Below, in pieces: positions 56,819 through 64,000 of a stretch of 64,000 nt of DNA. The notes beneath the pieces were generated by a model. It was given only the letters and a program-made list of their open reading frames with translations, was not told the DNA's origin and did no database searches. Position 1 is the first letter of the stretch; each line of letters starts with the position of its first letter. The stretch is from Ga0077530 sp035565975 (GTDB lineage Bacteria; Pseudomonadota; Alphaproteobacteria; Rhizobiales; Hyphomicrobiaceae). The position numbers and the translations under genes are program-made. The stretch spans positions 1-64,000 of the forward strand of contig DATMRT010000031.1 in NCBI GenBank assembly GCA_035565975.1, in the 5' to 3' direction.

Positions 56819-58948
56819 ATGCCCCGTTGCAGTGCCGTTCGGCAGCCCCGTTCCAGTCGCAAAGCCATCTCTCATAATCGCCCCCACGCAGGCGCGCTCG
56901 CCGTCGCGGTGCTCGCCGCAAGCCTTTTCGCGCTCCCCGCAGCCGCCAACGAGCTGCCGCTGCGCCGCGTTGTCCTTGCCAGCATCGGCCTTGCGCAATT
57001 CACGCACGCCGGCTCCGTCTCCGCCGGCTCGAGCATCGATCTCCCCGTGCGCCTCGACCAGGTCGACGATCTCCTCAAGAGCCTCACCGTCTTTGATCGT
57101 GAGGGCGGCATCGGTGCCGTGAGCCTCCCCGGCAAGGCGCCGCTGCAGGAGCTCTTCCGCGACCTTCCTTTCGGACCTGAAGCCCTCGGCTCGCCGAGCG
57201 CGCTCCTCAATGCGCTCGTCGGCAGCGAGATCGAGATCGCCGGGCCGGTGAACGCCAAAGGCCGCGTCTTCCGCGTCGAACCGTTCGAGGTGCGCTTGCC
57301 GAATGACGGCGGCACGCTCACGCGCCATCGTCTCAGCCTGATGAGCGAAACCGGCCTCGTCCAGGCCGTGCTCGAAGACGTGACGACCTTGCAGTTCACC
57401 GATCCGCAGGCCCGCGCGCAAATCGAGCGGGCGCTGCAAGGTCTCTCCGAGAACCGCGCAAAGGAACGCCGCAAGCTCTCACTCGACATTCTCGGCGAAG
57501 GCACGCGCGAAATCGCCTTGAGCTATGTGGTCGCCGCGCCGGTCTGGAAAACGTCCTATCGCCTCGTGCTGCCGAAGGACGGCGGACGCGCCAAGCTCCA
57601 GGGCTGGGCCGTTGTCGAGAACCTCACTGGAGGCGATTGGAAGGACGTCGAGCTGACGCTCGTCTCGGGCAATCCGGTGGCCTTGCGCCAGCCGCTCTAT
57701 ACGGCCTTCTTTTCGGACCGCATCGAGGTGCCGGTGACGGCCGGACAGAAGATCCTGCCCAAGCAGGATGACAGCGATACCGCGCCCATGGCCAAAAGTG
57801 CCGACGCGCGCCCGGTCGCACCCACCCGCTCGATGGCCATGGCCGGCCTGCAGCAGCGCGAAGCGCAGCGCTACCGCTCCGGCAACAGCTTCCAGGCCGC
57901 CCCTGTTGCCGGCGCGCCGCCCCCGCCGCCCATGCCCGAAACGCTCGGCACGGCCGCGGTCGCCGCCGAGGCCGAGGAGGCACCGACCCAGCTCCTCTAC
58001 CGCTTTCCTTCGCGCATCTCGCTCGCGACCGGCCACACCATGATGGTGCCCTTCCTCGACCGCGAGGTGGCGGCGAGCCGCACGTGGCTCTACCAGCCCG
58101 ACACGCACGCGCGCCGCCCGCTCGCCGCCGTTCGCCTGCGCAATGACGGCGACGCGACGCTCCCCGCCGGCATCGTCACGACCTTCGAGGCCGTCGGCGA
58201 GGGCGCCACGAACTTCGTCGGCGACGCACAGCTCCCCTTGCTGCCTAAAGGCACCTTCAAGTTCGTCACGCTCGCCCTCGATACCAAAACGGACATCCGC
58301 CGCGAGGACCAGGGCGTGCAACGCACGACTCTCGGCAAGGCCGTCAATGGCGAGCTGACGATCACCACCCGCTCGCGCCGGACGATTGCCTACGAGGTTA
58401 CGCCACCGACCGAGGAAGACCGCGAGATCATCGTCGAGGAGCCGCGCGCGGCTGGCTGGGCGCCGTCCGCCGACCAGCAGGAGATCGAAGAGACGCCGAC
58501 GCGCTTCCGCTTCAAGATCGATGCGCCCAAGGGCTCGACGGCGAAATCCAAGCTCGTCGTCGAGCGCACGGACCGCCGCATCGTGCACCTCACGAGCCTT
58601 GCGCCCGAGCAGATCCTGACGACCATCCAGGGCCTCGAGAACGAGACGCCGGCACTGAAAAGCGCCGTTGCACGGCTCGGCGAGACGATCGGCGAGATCA
58701 ATCGCGCACGTGCCCAGCGCAGTCAGCTCGAAGCGGAGCGCAAGAAGATCGGCGAGGACCAGGAGCGCATCCGGCGCAATCTCGGCTCGGTCGGCGCCAA
58801 CTCCGATCTCGGCCGGCGCTACCTCGAGACGCTCAAGTCGCAGGAAGAGCGCCTTGGCGTAATCGCACGCAGCGATCAACTCCTCGAGGCCGAGATCGCC
58901 GCCCGCCGCACCGTTGCGGAGGAGATCGCGAGGGGGCTGAGCCTGTAG
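56819..58948 (+). CDS. Exported DUF4139 (mucoidy inhibitor A-like) protein
   Basis: A 709-residue protein with a long-headed signal peptide (HAGALAVAVLAASLFALPAA) and a DUF4139 domain covering much of the middle (LSYVVAAPVWKTSYRLVLP, NLTGGDWKDVELTLVSGNP, YRFPSRISLATGHTMMVPFL). The family also includes eukaryotic mucoidy-inhibitor-A-like proteins; no biochemical role is established. A flexible Pro/Ala/Met-rich insert lies at about residues 330-380 and a coiled coil near 620-700 (RARAQRSQLEAERKKIGEDQ). AGGA lies seven bases before the chosen ATG; a longer upstream frame is possible. A half copy of the dispersed palindrome follows the stop. Confidence 0.88.
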   Translation: MPRCSAVRQPRSSRKAISHNRPHAGALAVAVLAASLFALPAAANELPLRRVVLASIGLAQFTHAGSVSAGSSIDLPVRLDQVDDLLKSLTVFDREGGIGAVSLPGKAPLQELFRDLPFGPEALGSPSALLNALVGSEIEIAGPVNAKGRVFRVEPFEVRLPNDGGTLTRHRLSLMSETGLVQAVLEDVTTLQFTDPQARAQIERALQGLSENRAKERRKLSLDILGEGTREIALSYVVAAPVWKTSYRLVLPKDGGRAKLQGWAVVENLTGGDWKDVELTLVSGNPVALRQPLYTAFFSDRIEVPVTAGQKILPKQDDSDTAPMAKSADARPVAPTRSMAMAGLQQREAQRYRSGNSFQAAPVAGAPPPPPMPETLGTAAVAAEAEEAPTQLLYRFPSRISLATGHTMMVPFLDREVAASRTWLYQPDTHARRPLAAVRLRNDGDATLPAGIVTTFEAVGEGATNFVGDAQLPLLPKGTFKFVTLALDTKTDIRREDQGVQRTTLGKAVNGELTITTRSRRTIAYEVTPPTEEDREIIVEEPRAAGWAPSADQQEIEETPTRFRFKIDAPKGSTAKSKLVVERTDRRIVHLTSLAPEQILTTIQGLENETPALKSAVARLGETIGEINRARAQRSQLEAERKKIGEDQERIRRNLGSVGANSDLGRRYLETLKSQEERLGVIARSDQLLEAEIAARRTVAEEIARGLSL

Positions 58949-58976
58949 GGAGACGGCGCCGAGAGCGCTACATGTC

Positions 58977-59023
58977 CCTTCTCCCCGTCCTTGCGGGGAG
59001 AAGGTTAGGATGAGGGGCGGCGG
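58977..59023. repeat. Dispersed palindromic element, half copy (copy E)
   Basis: CCTTCTCCCCG (58977-58987), CGGGGAGAAGG (58994-59004) and TTAGGATGAGGGGCGGCGG: hairpin plus one arm. It lies between two convergent genes and is followed by GCCGCCGCCGCG, a remnant of the other arm. Confidence 0.8.
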
Positions 59024-59064
59024 CACACGCCGACGTTCGTCGAGGCCGCCGCCGCGCTCGGCCC

Positions 59065-59541
59065 TCAGGCCTTGTTGATGCCGCTGACCGCGAGGTTCGT
59101 GAGCTTGTAGTTCGCCGCCTTCTCCTGATCGAGAATGCCCGTCAGCATATCGTGCGCATCGGGCTGATCGATCGCCTTCGCCCACTCCCGGAGTGTGCCG
59201 TAGCGGGCGATCTCATAATGCTCGATGGCCTGGCAGGCGCCGAGAAGCGCCGCATTGCGGGCCGTCGCGCCCTTGGCTTCCTCGATGATGCCTTCACATT
59301 CCTTGATCAGACCCTCGATGGCATCACACTTTTCACCCTTCGCCTCGATGCCGGTCGATTTGAACACCTTCTTCAGCGTGGCGATCTGATCCTTGGTCTC
59401 GGTCAGATGGTTCTGCAGCGCCTTCTTGAGCTCTGCGTTGCTTGCCGCCTCAATGACCTTCGGAAGGGCTTTGGCAATGGCATTCTCGGCGTAGTAGACG
59501 TCCTGCAATGTATGCGCGAACGCATCCGACAGCGTTTTCAT
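59065..59541 (-). CDS. DUF892 ferritin-like stress protein (YciE/YciF family)
   Basis: A 158-residue four-helix ferritin-like protein of the DUF892 family (YciE/YciF), linked to general stress and osmotic response. The helices show ALPKVIEAASNAELKKALQN, HLTETKDQIATLKKVFKS, GACQAIEHYEIARYGTLREW and the C-terminal ILDQEKAANYKLTNLAVSG, with Glu/His residues in places expected for metal. CGGAG lies before the ATG. It is alone; the gene to its right is the glucan exporter on the same strand, 134 bases away. Its exact biochemical role is unknown. Confidence 0.9.
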   Translation of the reverse strand: MKTLSDAFAHTLQDVYYAENAIAKALPKVIEAASNAELKKALQNHLTETKDQIATLKKVFKSTGIEAKGEKCDAIEGLIKECEGIIEEAKGATARNAALLGACQAIEHYEIARYGTLREWAKAIDQPDAHDMLTGILDQEKAANYKLTNLAVSGINKA

Positions 59542-59674
59542 AGGGCTTCTCCGGCGTAGACAGGCTTATCGGCCGAACAGCGGCCGTGCTGGCCAGGAAC
59601 GCCAGATGGCGCATTCGGTTGCGCCAGGCGCAATTCGGATTACGAGAATCTCTGCGCGATCGTGAACTCGACGG

Positions 59675-61525
59675 CTACTGCCCGCCGCCGGCCAATACGG
59701 CTTTGTCCTTCTCCTTCACCTCGGTCGGCTCGGTGAATCCGCCTTCGGCGACGAGGCGGGCGAAGAGCCCGCCCTGCGCGACGAGCTCGCGGAACGTGCC
59801 GCGCTCGGTGATGCGGCCGTGCTCGAGCACAAGGATTTTGTCGGCATTGGCGACGGTGGAAAGGCGGTGCGCGATGATGAACGTGGTGCGCCCCTTACGC
59901 AGCGCATCGAGGGCCCGCTTGATGCGCCCCTCGGTCTCCGCATCGAGCGCGCTCGTCGCCTCGTCCAGAATGAGAATCGGCGCATCCTTGAGAATGGCGC
60001 GGGCAATGGCGAGGCGCTGGCGCTCGCCGCCCGACAGTGCCGTCCCGCGCTCACCAATCAGGAAGCTGTAGCCTCCCTGCTTGCGCATGATGAACTCGTG
60101 TGCACCCGCAAGCTCCGCCGCACGCTGGACCTCTTCGTCGCTCGCGTCCGGCTTGCCGATGCGGATGTTCTCGGCAATCGAGCGGTTGAACAGACCCGCA
60201 TCCTGGAAGACCACGGCCATGGATGACCTGAGCGAGGCGAGCGTCACGTCGCGAACATCGAGACCGTCGACCGTGATCCGCCCCGCCTGCGGATCGCGCA
60301 GGCGTTGCAGCAGCGCGAGGGCGGTCGTCTTGCCGGCGCCGGTATGCCCGACGAGCGCTACGGTTTCGCCGGGGAGCGCCTCGAAATTCATGTCGCCGAT
60401 GCCGATCGTGCCGTCCGGGAAACGGAACGTCAGATCCTCGTAGCGCACGTGTCCGCGCGGGGCTTCGAGCACGCGCGCGCCGGGCCGGTCGAGCACCGGG
60501 CTCGTCGCATCCACGAGATCGAAATAGGCGTCGATCGCAGGCTTCTGCTGGAAGAGGCCGAGAAAGAAATGCGAGAGCGCATCGAGCTTGGTGATCAGCA
60601 GATTCGCGAACGCGACGAAGCTCACGACCTGGCCGACCGTCAGCTCGCCGGCCTCCACGAGAACGGCGCCGAGCGCGAAGATCGCCACCATGGTGATGGT
60701 CGAGGCGGCGCGCGTCAGGACCATGACGCCCGCCCACCATGAAAGCACGGGGTACTGCGCCGCGAGCAAATCGCTCATGAGATTGCGCAGCGCCTTCGAT
60801 TCCGCCTCGAAGCGCACGTAGCTCTGCACGACCGTCACATTGCCGAGCACATCGCCGACGCGGCCTGCCAGCTCGCGATGATAGCGCTCGACCTCGCCCT
60901 GCTGCTCGATCGTGCGCTTGAACACGAACATGTTGGCCGCGAGATAGACCGCGCCGAGGCCGAACAGCAGCCCCGCCATGCGGACGTCGATCGTCACCGC
61001 CGTCGGGATCAAGAGCGCGATCGAGACCAGGGCCGCCAAGTGATCGCGCATGAAGGCGAGCCAGAGACCGAACAGGCAATCCGTCCCCTGCTGGATGGCG
61101 CGTATGACGGCGCCCGAGCCCTTGCGCGCGTGATAGCTGATCGGCAACGTGATGGCCTGATCGAAGGCCGTCGCCATGGCGATCAGGCGGCGGCGATGCG
61201 CGAGCCGATCTGCCGCGAGCGCCACCACCATGCCGGCGAGAATGCCGAAGAGACCGAGCGCCGCCCAGAACGAGATCAGCGCGAAGGCGCCTGTGCCTTT
61301 GGAGAGCGCATCGACCACGCGGCCGAACAGGATCGGCTCCGCGAGCAGGACGATACCGATCGCCACGTTGGCGATAACGAGACTGCCGGCAAGCCAGCGC
61401 TCGGGCGCAAGCAGGCCGAGCGCGCGCTTGTACGTCGTCACGATGCTCACGCGCGGCGCCGACGGGGCGTCCTCGCCACCCGGCGCGGACGATGCGCTTG
61501 CCGGCGCCTCGATGGCTTCGCTCAT
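59675..61525 (-). CDS. ndvA: NdvA/ChvA-type cyclic beta-1,2-glucan ABC exporter
   Basis: A 616-residue half-size ABC exporter: six transmembrane helices (about 40-330) and a C-terminal ATPase. The membrane domain carries AEPILFGRVVDALSKGTGA, GLWLAFMRDHLAALVSIALL, YPVLSWWAGVMVLTRAASTI and VVSFVAFANLLITKLDALS, matching the NdvA/ChvA group that exports cyclic glucan to the periplasm in rhizobia. The ATPase has Walker A VGHTGAGKTTALALLQRL, FQDAGLFNRSIAENIR, the signature LSGGERQRLAIARAIL and Walker B ILILDEATSALDAE. The ATG overlaps the stop of the FAD oxidase gene (ATGA). AGGGA precedes it. The glucan synthase NdvB is not in the window. Confidence 0.93.
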   Translation of the reverse strand: MSEAIEAPASASSAPGGEDAPSAPRVSIVTTYKRALGLLAPERWLAGSLVIANVAIGIVLLAEPILFGRVVDALSKGTGAFALISFWAALGLFGILAGMVVALAADRLAHRRRLIAMATAFDQAITLPISYHARKGSGAVIRAIQQGTDCLFGLWLAFMRDHLAALVSIALLIPTAVTIDVRMAGLLFGLGAVYLAANMFVFKRTIEQQGEVERYHRELAGRVGDVLGNVTVVQSYVRFEAESKALRNLMSDLLAAQYPVLSWWAGVMVLTRAASTITMVAIFALGAVLVEAGELTVGQVVSFVAFANLLITKLDALSHFFLGLFQQKPAIDAYFDLVDATSPVLDRPGARVLEAPRGHVRYEDLTFRFPDGTIGIGDMNFEALPGETVALVGHTGAGKTTALALLQRLRDPQAGRITVDGLDVRDVTLASLRSSMAVVFQDAGLFNRSIAENIRIGKPDASDEEVQRAAELAGAHEFIMRKQGGYSFLIGERGTALSGGERQRLAIARAILKDAPILILDEATSALDAETEGRIKRALDALRKGRTTFIIAHRLSTVANADKILVLEHGRITERGTFRELVAQGGLFARLVAEGGFTEPTEVKEKDKAVLAGGGQ

Positions 61526-62841
61526 GCCTGTCCCTGCTTCGCGTTGGTTGTGCCGCTCTTGCGGTGCCGATGGGCGCGGCGGTCCTGCCACGTCAGCCAC
61601 GCGAACACGCCAGGCATGAACCACGGCGTGCCGTTGTAGAGGGGCACGGCCGCCGGCGGGCGCATGTCGAGAGCGGACTTGCCATCGTCCTCGCCGAGCA
61701 CCTGCCATGCCGCCTTCTGGCCGGCCCAGCGCGCCCATACCACGCCCGATCCGCAATAGCCCGCGGCATATCGAACGCCTTGTCGTGAAAAAATACGCGG
61801 GATCATGTCCCGGTTCATCGCGACGTGACCGAACCAACTATGGGTCAGCTCGATATCCTCGACTTCCGGGAAGATGTCGATGAGCGCCCGCCGCAAATGG
61901 TCCGTTGGCCAGGTCGGATCTCCGGCGATGGTGCCGTCGCGTCCGCCGAACAGAATGCGCCGGCCGTCGGGCGAAGGGCGGTAGTAGTAGTGGAGCTTGC
62001 GCGTCTCCGAGAGCATCATGCGCTTCGGCATGAGCTGGCGCATGAGATTGTCCGAAAGCGGCGCGGTCGCGATGATGCGGCTCCGGACCGGCACGAGGCG
62101 GCGGCGCAGCCAGCGGTCGGCGCGATCCGTGTAACCGTTCGTGCCCGTGATCACATGCCGGGCAAGCACGCGGCCCCGGGCGGTCTCCACTTCGTAGTCG
62201 AGACCGTCACTGCGAATGCCGGTGACCGCGGTCTCCCCGTGCACGATCGCGCCCGCGGCGCGCGCGAGGCGGAGCATACCGGCGTGCAGTTTCGCCGGGT
62301 GCAGGCCGCCGATGTCCATGCGCACGGCACCACCATGATAGTAGTCCGTGCCGAGGTAATCGCGCTGCCTGGCACGCGGAACCGCGTAGGCCGTGATGCC
62401 CGTCGTCGCCGCCAGCATGTCAGCATCACGGGCGAGGCGGTCGTAGTCGCCAGGGGTGGAGGCCCCCGCGAACCGCCCCACCATCGAGAAATCGCAGTCG
62501 ATCTCTTCACGGCCAATGAAGGCCGCGAGATCTTCGCGCGCCGCTTTTGCCTCGAGGAGCAGCGCCCGCGCGGTCGCCTCGCCGAACTTCTTCGCGAGCT
62601 CGCCGTACGACGGCCGGAGATTGCCGCTCGCAATGCCGCCGTTGCGGGTCGAGGCTCCCTCGCCCGGCCGCATCTTGTCGAACACCTGCACGCTGCGCCC
62701 GGCACGCGCGAGCGTGATAGCCGCCGAGAGCCCGGTGTAGCCGGCCCCCACGATGACCACGTCAGACTTTCCGCGTACAGGCTCGCGCGGAAGTGTTGCC
62801 GGAGGAGCGGCCTCCCACCAATACGGCTCGGATCGGATCAT
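61522..62841 (-). CDS. FAD-dependent amine oxidase (DAO family, PuuB/OrdL-like)
   Basis: A 439-residue flavoprotein of the D-amino acid oxidase (DAO) family, closest in pattern to gamma-glutamylputrescine oxidase/OrdL. The FAD motif is DVVIVGAGYTGLSAAITLAR; then VFDKMRPGEGASTRNGGIAS, ARHVITGTNGYTDRADRWLR, KLHYYYRPSPDGRRILFGGR and YAAGYCGSGVVWARWAGQKAA. The start giving MIRSEPYWWEAAP is preferred by alignment; GTG 62901 would add 20 residues, and neither has a clear ribosome binding site. Its stop overlaps the start of ndvA, so the two proteins are made together. Substrate unknown (an amine or N-methyl amino acid). Confidence 0.88.
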   Translation of the reverse strand: MIRSEPYWWEAAPPATLPREPVRGKSDVVIVGAGYTGLSAAITLARAGRSVQVFDKMRPGEGASTRNGGIASGNLRPSYGELAKKFGEATARALLLEAKAAREDLAAFIGREEIDCDFSMVGRFAGASTPGDYDRLARDADMLAATTGITAYAVPRARQRDYLGTDYYHGGAVRMDIGGLHPAKLHAGMLRLARAAGAIVHGETAVTGIRSDGLDYEVETARGRVLARHVITGTNGYTDRADRWLRRRLVPVRSRIIATAPLSDNLMRQLMPKRMMLSETRKLHYYYRPSPDGRRILFGGRDGTIAGDPTWPTDHLRRALIDIFPEVEDIELTHSWFGHVAMNRDMIPRIFSRQGVRYAAGYCGSGVVWARWAGQKAAWQVLGEDDGKSALDMRPPAAVPLYNGTPWFMPGVFAWLTWQDRRAHRHRKSGTTNAKQGQA

Positions 62842-62917
62842 CGCGGGTTTCGGGCTGTTTCGGGTTGTATCCAGGCGTCGACGCTTCTGAAGCTCAGGCA
62901 CTAGAACGCGCGAAAAC

Positions 62918-62953
62918 GCAAAATGATTGACCGTTTGAAGTCAATCATTTTGC
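62918..62953 (-). terminator. Probable terminator of the Tat-exported hydrolase gene
   Basis: Perfect 14-bp arms GCAAAATGATTGAC (62918-62931) and GTCAATCATTTTGC (62940-62953), eight-base loop. On the minus strand the stem is followed by GTTTTCG. It lies 42 bases after the hydrolase stop and just before the amine oxidase gene. It could also be an operator. Confidence 0.55.
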
Positions 62954-62994
62954 TCCTGCCGCACAGCAGACCCCGAAATCCTGCGCCAGCGTGC

Positions 62995-63978
62995 CTACAG
63001 GTTGAACTGGAAGCTTGCCGGCACCCAGCGGTAGCCTGTCGATGCCTTTTCGACCCAACCGACCGACGGGAACGGCATATGGAAGCCGACCACCGGGATC
63101 TTGTCTGCCGCGAGCATGTCGAATGTCTTCTTGCGCGTCTCGACGGCCATGTCCTTGTCCTGGTCGAAGGCCACGTGCCACTCGGGATGCTCGAGCGAGA
63201 TGAGGTAGTGATTGGCGGTATCGGCCCAATTGTAGAGCCTCTTCCCCTCGCTCTCGATATGGAAGGCCAGCATGCCCGGCGAATGGCCGTAGGCCTGCGC
63301 CGCCCGGATGCCGGTGACGACCTCGTCATTGGGCTTGATCATGGTCGCCTTCTCGGCGAGCGGCGCTGCCTGGGTCATGAAGAGGTCGCGGGTGGGCTTG
63401 CGCGCATCCGGGATGTTCTCTCCCTTGTTCCAATAGTCGAACTCCATCGCACCGAAGACGTAGCGGGCTTTGGAATAGATGGGCTTGCCATCGACCATGA
63501 GGCCGCCGACGTGATCGGGGTGGCCGTGTGTAAGGACCACGATGTCGACCTGGTCGGGGCTGTAGCCTGCAGTGACCAGCAGCTCTGAAAGATGCCCTGC
63601 AGTTTTCATGCGTCCCTTGGGGTTGCCGGCGTCGAACATCACGAGCTCTTTGCCGGTGTTGACGACCGTCACCACATAGGGGTTCTCGTGCATCGTCGTC
63701 GAAAGGCCGTGCGCCTTAACCAGCTCGTGCACGACCTCTGCCGGCTGGTTGTTCCCGAATGTCGGATGAGGACCTTTGCCCTGGACGAAGCCGTCGAGAA
63801 TGGTCGTGACTTCGAACGCGCCGAGCTTGAAACGATAGATGGAAGGCCGCGAAACGCCGAGCATCGGGGCCGCGGCCTCTGCAAGTTGCGGCATCGCGCT
63901 GCCGAGCGCGCCGAGTGCCGCTGCTCCACCGGCGAGCTTCAACGCGTCGCGGCGCGTCACGTGTTGATCCTTTGACAT
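62995..63978 (-). CDS. Tat-exported MBL-fold metallo-hydrolase
   Basis: A 327-residue MBL-fold hydrolase with a Tat signal (DQHVTRRDALKLAGGAAALG), so it is exported folded to the periplasm, where zinc is bound first. The di-zinc motif is VVLTHGHPDHVGGLMV (about residues 150-165), with later ligands in YGHSPGMLAFHI, YNWADTANHY and VGFHMPFPSVGW. The group includes lactonases, hydrolases and arylsulfatase-like enzymes; the substrate is not known. GGGAGG lies eleven bases before the ATG. It is followed by the 14-bp inverted repeat and then by the amine oxidase/glucan exporter unit. Confidence 0.9.
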   Translation of the reverse strand: MSKDQHVTRRDALKLAGGAAALGALGSAMPQLAEAAAPMLGVSRPSIYRFKLGAFEVTTILDGFVQGKGPHPTFGNNQPAEVVHELVKAHGLSTTMHENPYVVTVVNTGKELVMFDAGNPKGRMKTAGHLSELLVTAGYSPDQVDIVVLTHGHPDHVGGLMVDGKPIYSKARYVFGAMEFDYWNKGENIPDARKPTRDLFMTQAAPLAEKATMIKPNDEVVTGIRAAQAYGHSPGMLAFHIESEGKRLYNWADTANHYLISLEHPEWHVAFDQDKDMAVETRKKTFDMLAADKIPVVGFHMPFPSVGWVEKASTGYRWVPASFQFNL

Positions 63979-64000
63979 CGCGTGGCGTCCTCCCTTGTCA

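Noticed and set aside
57479..59185. A 568-codon minus-strand open frame
   Set aside because: Antisense to the DUF4139 gene and running through a repeat element.

Overview
This window is a stretch of chromosome from a high-GC alphaproteobacterium, most likely of the order Hyphomicrobiales (Rhizobiales). The evidence is the gene content and order: rpmH-rnpA-yidC-engB; a cytochrome aa3 operon ctaC-ctaD-ctaB-coxF-ctaG-ctaE with the tiny coxF gene between ctaB and ctaG; aroA-cmk-rpsA with a CP4-like class II EPSP synthase; an mbfA-type ferritin/VIT1 iron exporter behind an Irr-box-like palindrome; and an NdvA/ChvA-type glucan exporter. The genus cannot be named from the sequence alone. No rRNA, tRNA, CRISPR array, insertion sequence, prophage or integrase was seen, so this is mostly core genome with metabolic accessory genes.

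Layout. 1-4.8 kb: SnoaL-like protein, RidA, malate dehydrogenase, and a leftward group of a 25-residue membrane peptide, a DMT transporter and an M20 peptidase. 4.9-8.5 kb: rpmH-rnpA-yidC-engB behind a strong promoter, covering ribosome, tRNA processing and membrane insertion. 8.7-14.4 kb: the aa3 oxidase operon, with an internal stem-loop after ctaD and a textbook terminator after ctaE. 14.4-22.9 kb: lactonase-like MBL enzyme, malonyl-CoA decarboxylase, histidine-phosphatase-like protein, MXKDX repeat protein, GFA protein, msrPQ periplasmic methionine sulfoxide repair, mbfA, a secreted unknown and an enoyl-CoA hydratase. 23-29 kb: acyl-CoA synthetase, MFS carrier, flavin monooxygenase and UbiB. 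29-41.6 kb: a membrane-anchored DUF1287 protein with four perfect-period 31-residue repeats, LplA, exported amidohydrolase, OafA-type acyltransferase, lipoprotein, TrmFO, PncC-like protein, MFS carrier, beta-hydroxyacid dehydrogenase and a COG3146 acyltransferase. 41.7-46.7 kb (leftward): MoxR, aroA, cmk, rpsA. 46.9-50.4 kb: glyA-nrdR-ribD-thioesterase. 50.4-51.1 kb: a 670-base gene-free region holding a candidate structured RNA and a sigma-54-like element ahead of ptsN. 51.5-64 kb: uppP, a giant AsmA protein, a DUF4139 protein, a DUF892 ferritin-like protein, NdvA translationally coupled to an FAD amine oxidase, and a Tat-exported MBL hydrolase.

The items most worth following up are non-coding or small: the RNA candidate before ptsN, the palindrome overlapping the mbfA start, the 25-residue membrane peptide, the repeat domain of the DUF1287 protein, the intra-operon hairpin after ctaD, and a dispersed family of palindromic intergenic elements (five sites).
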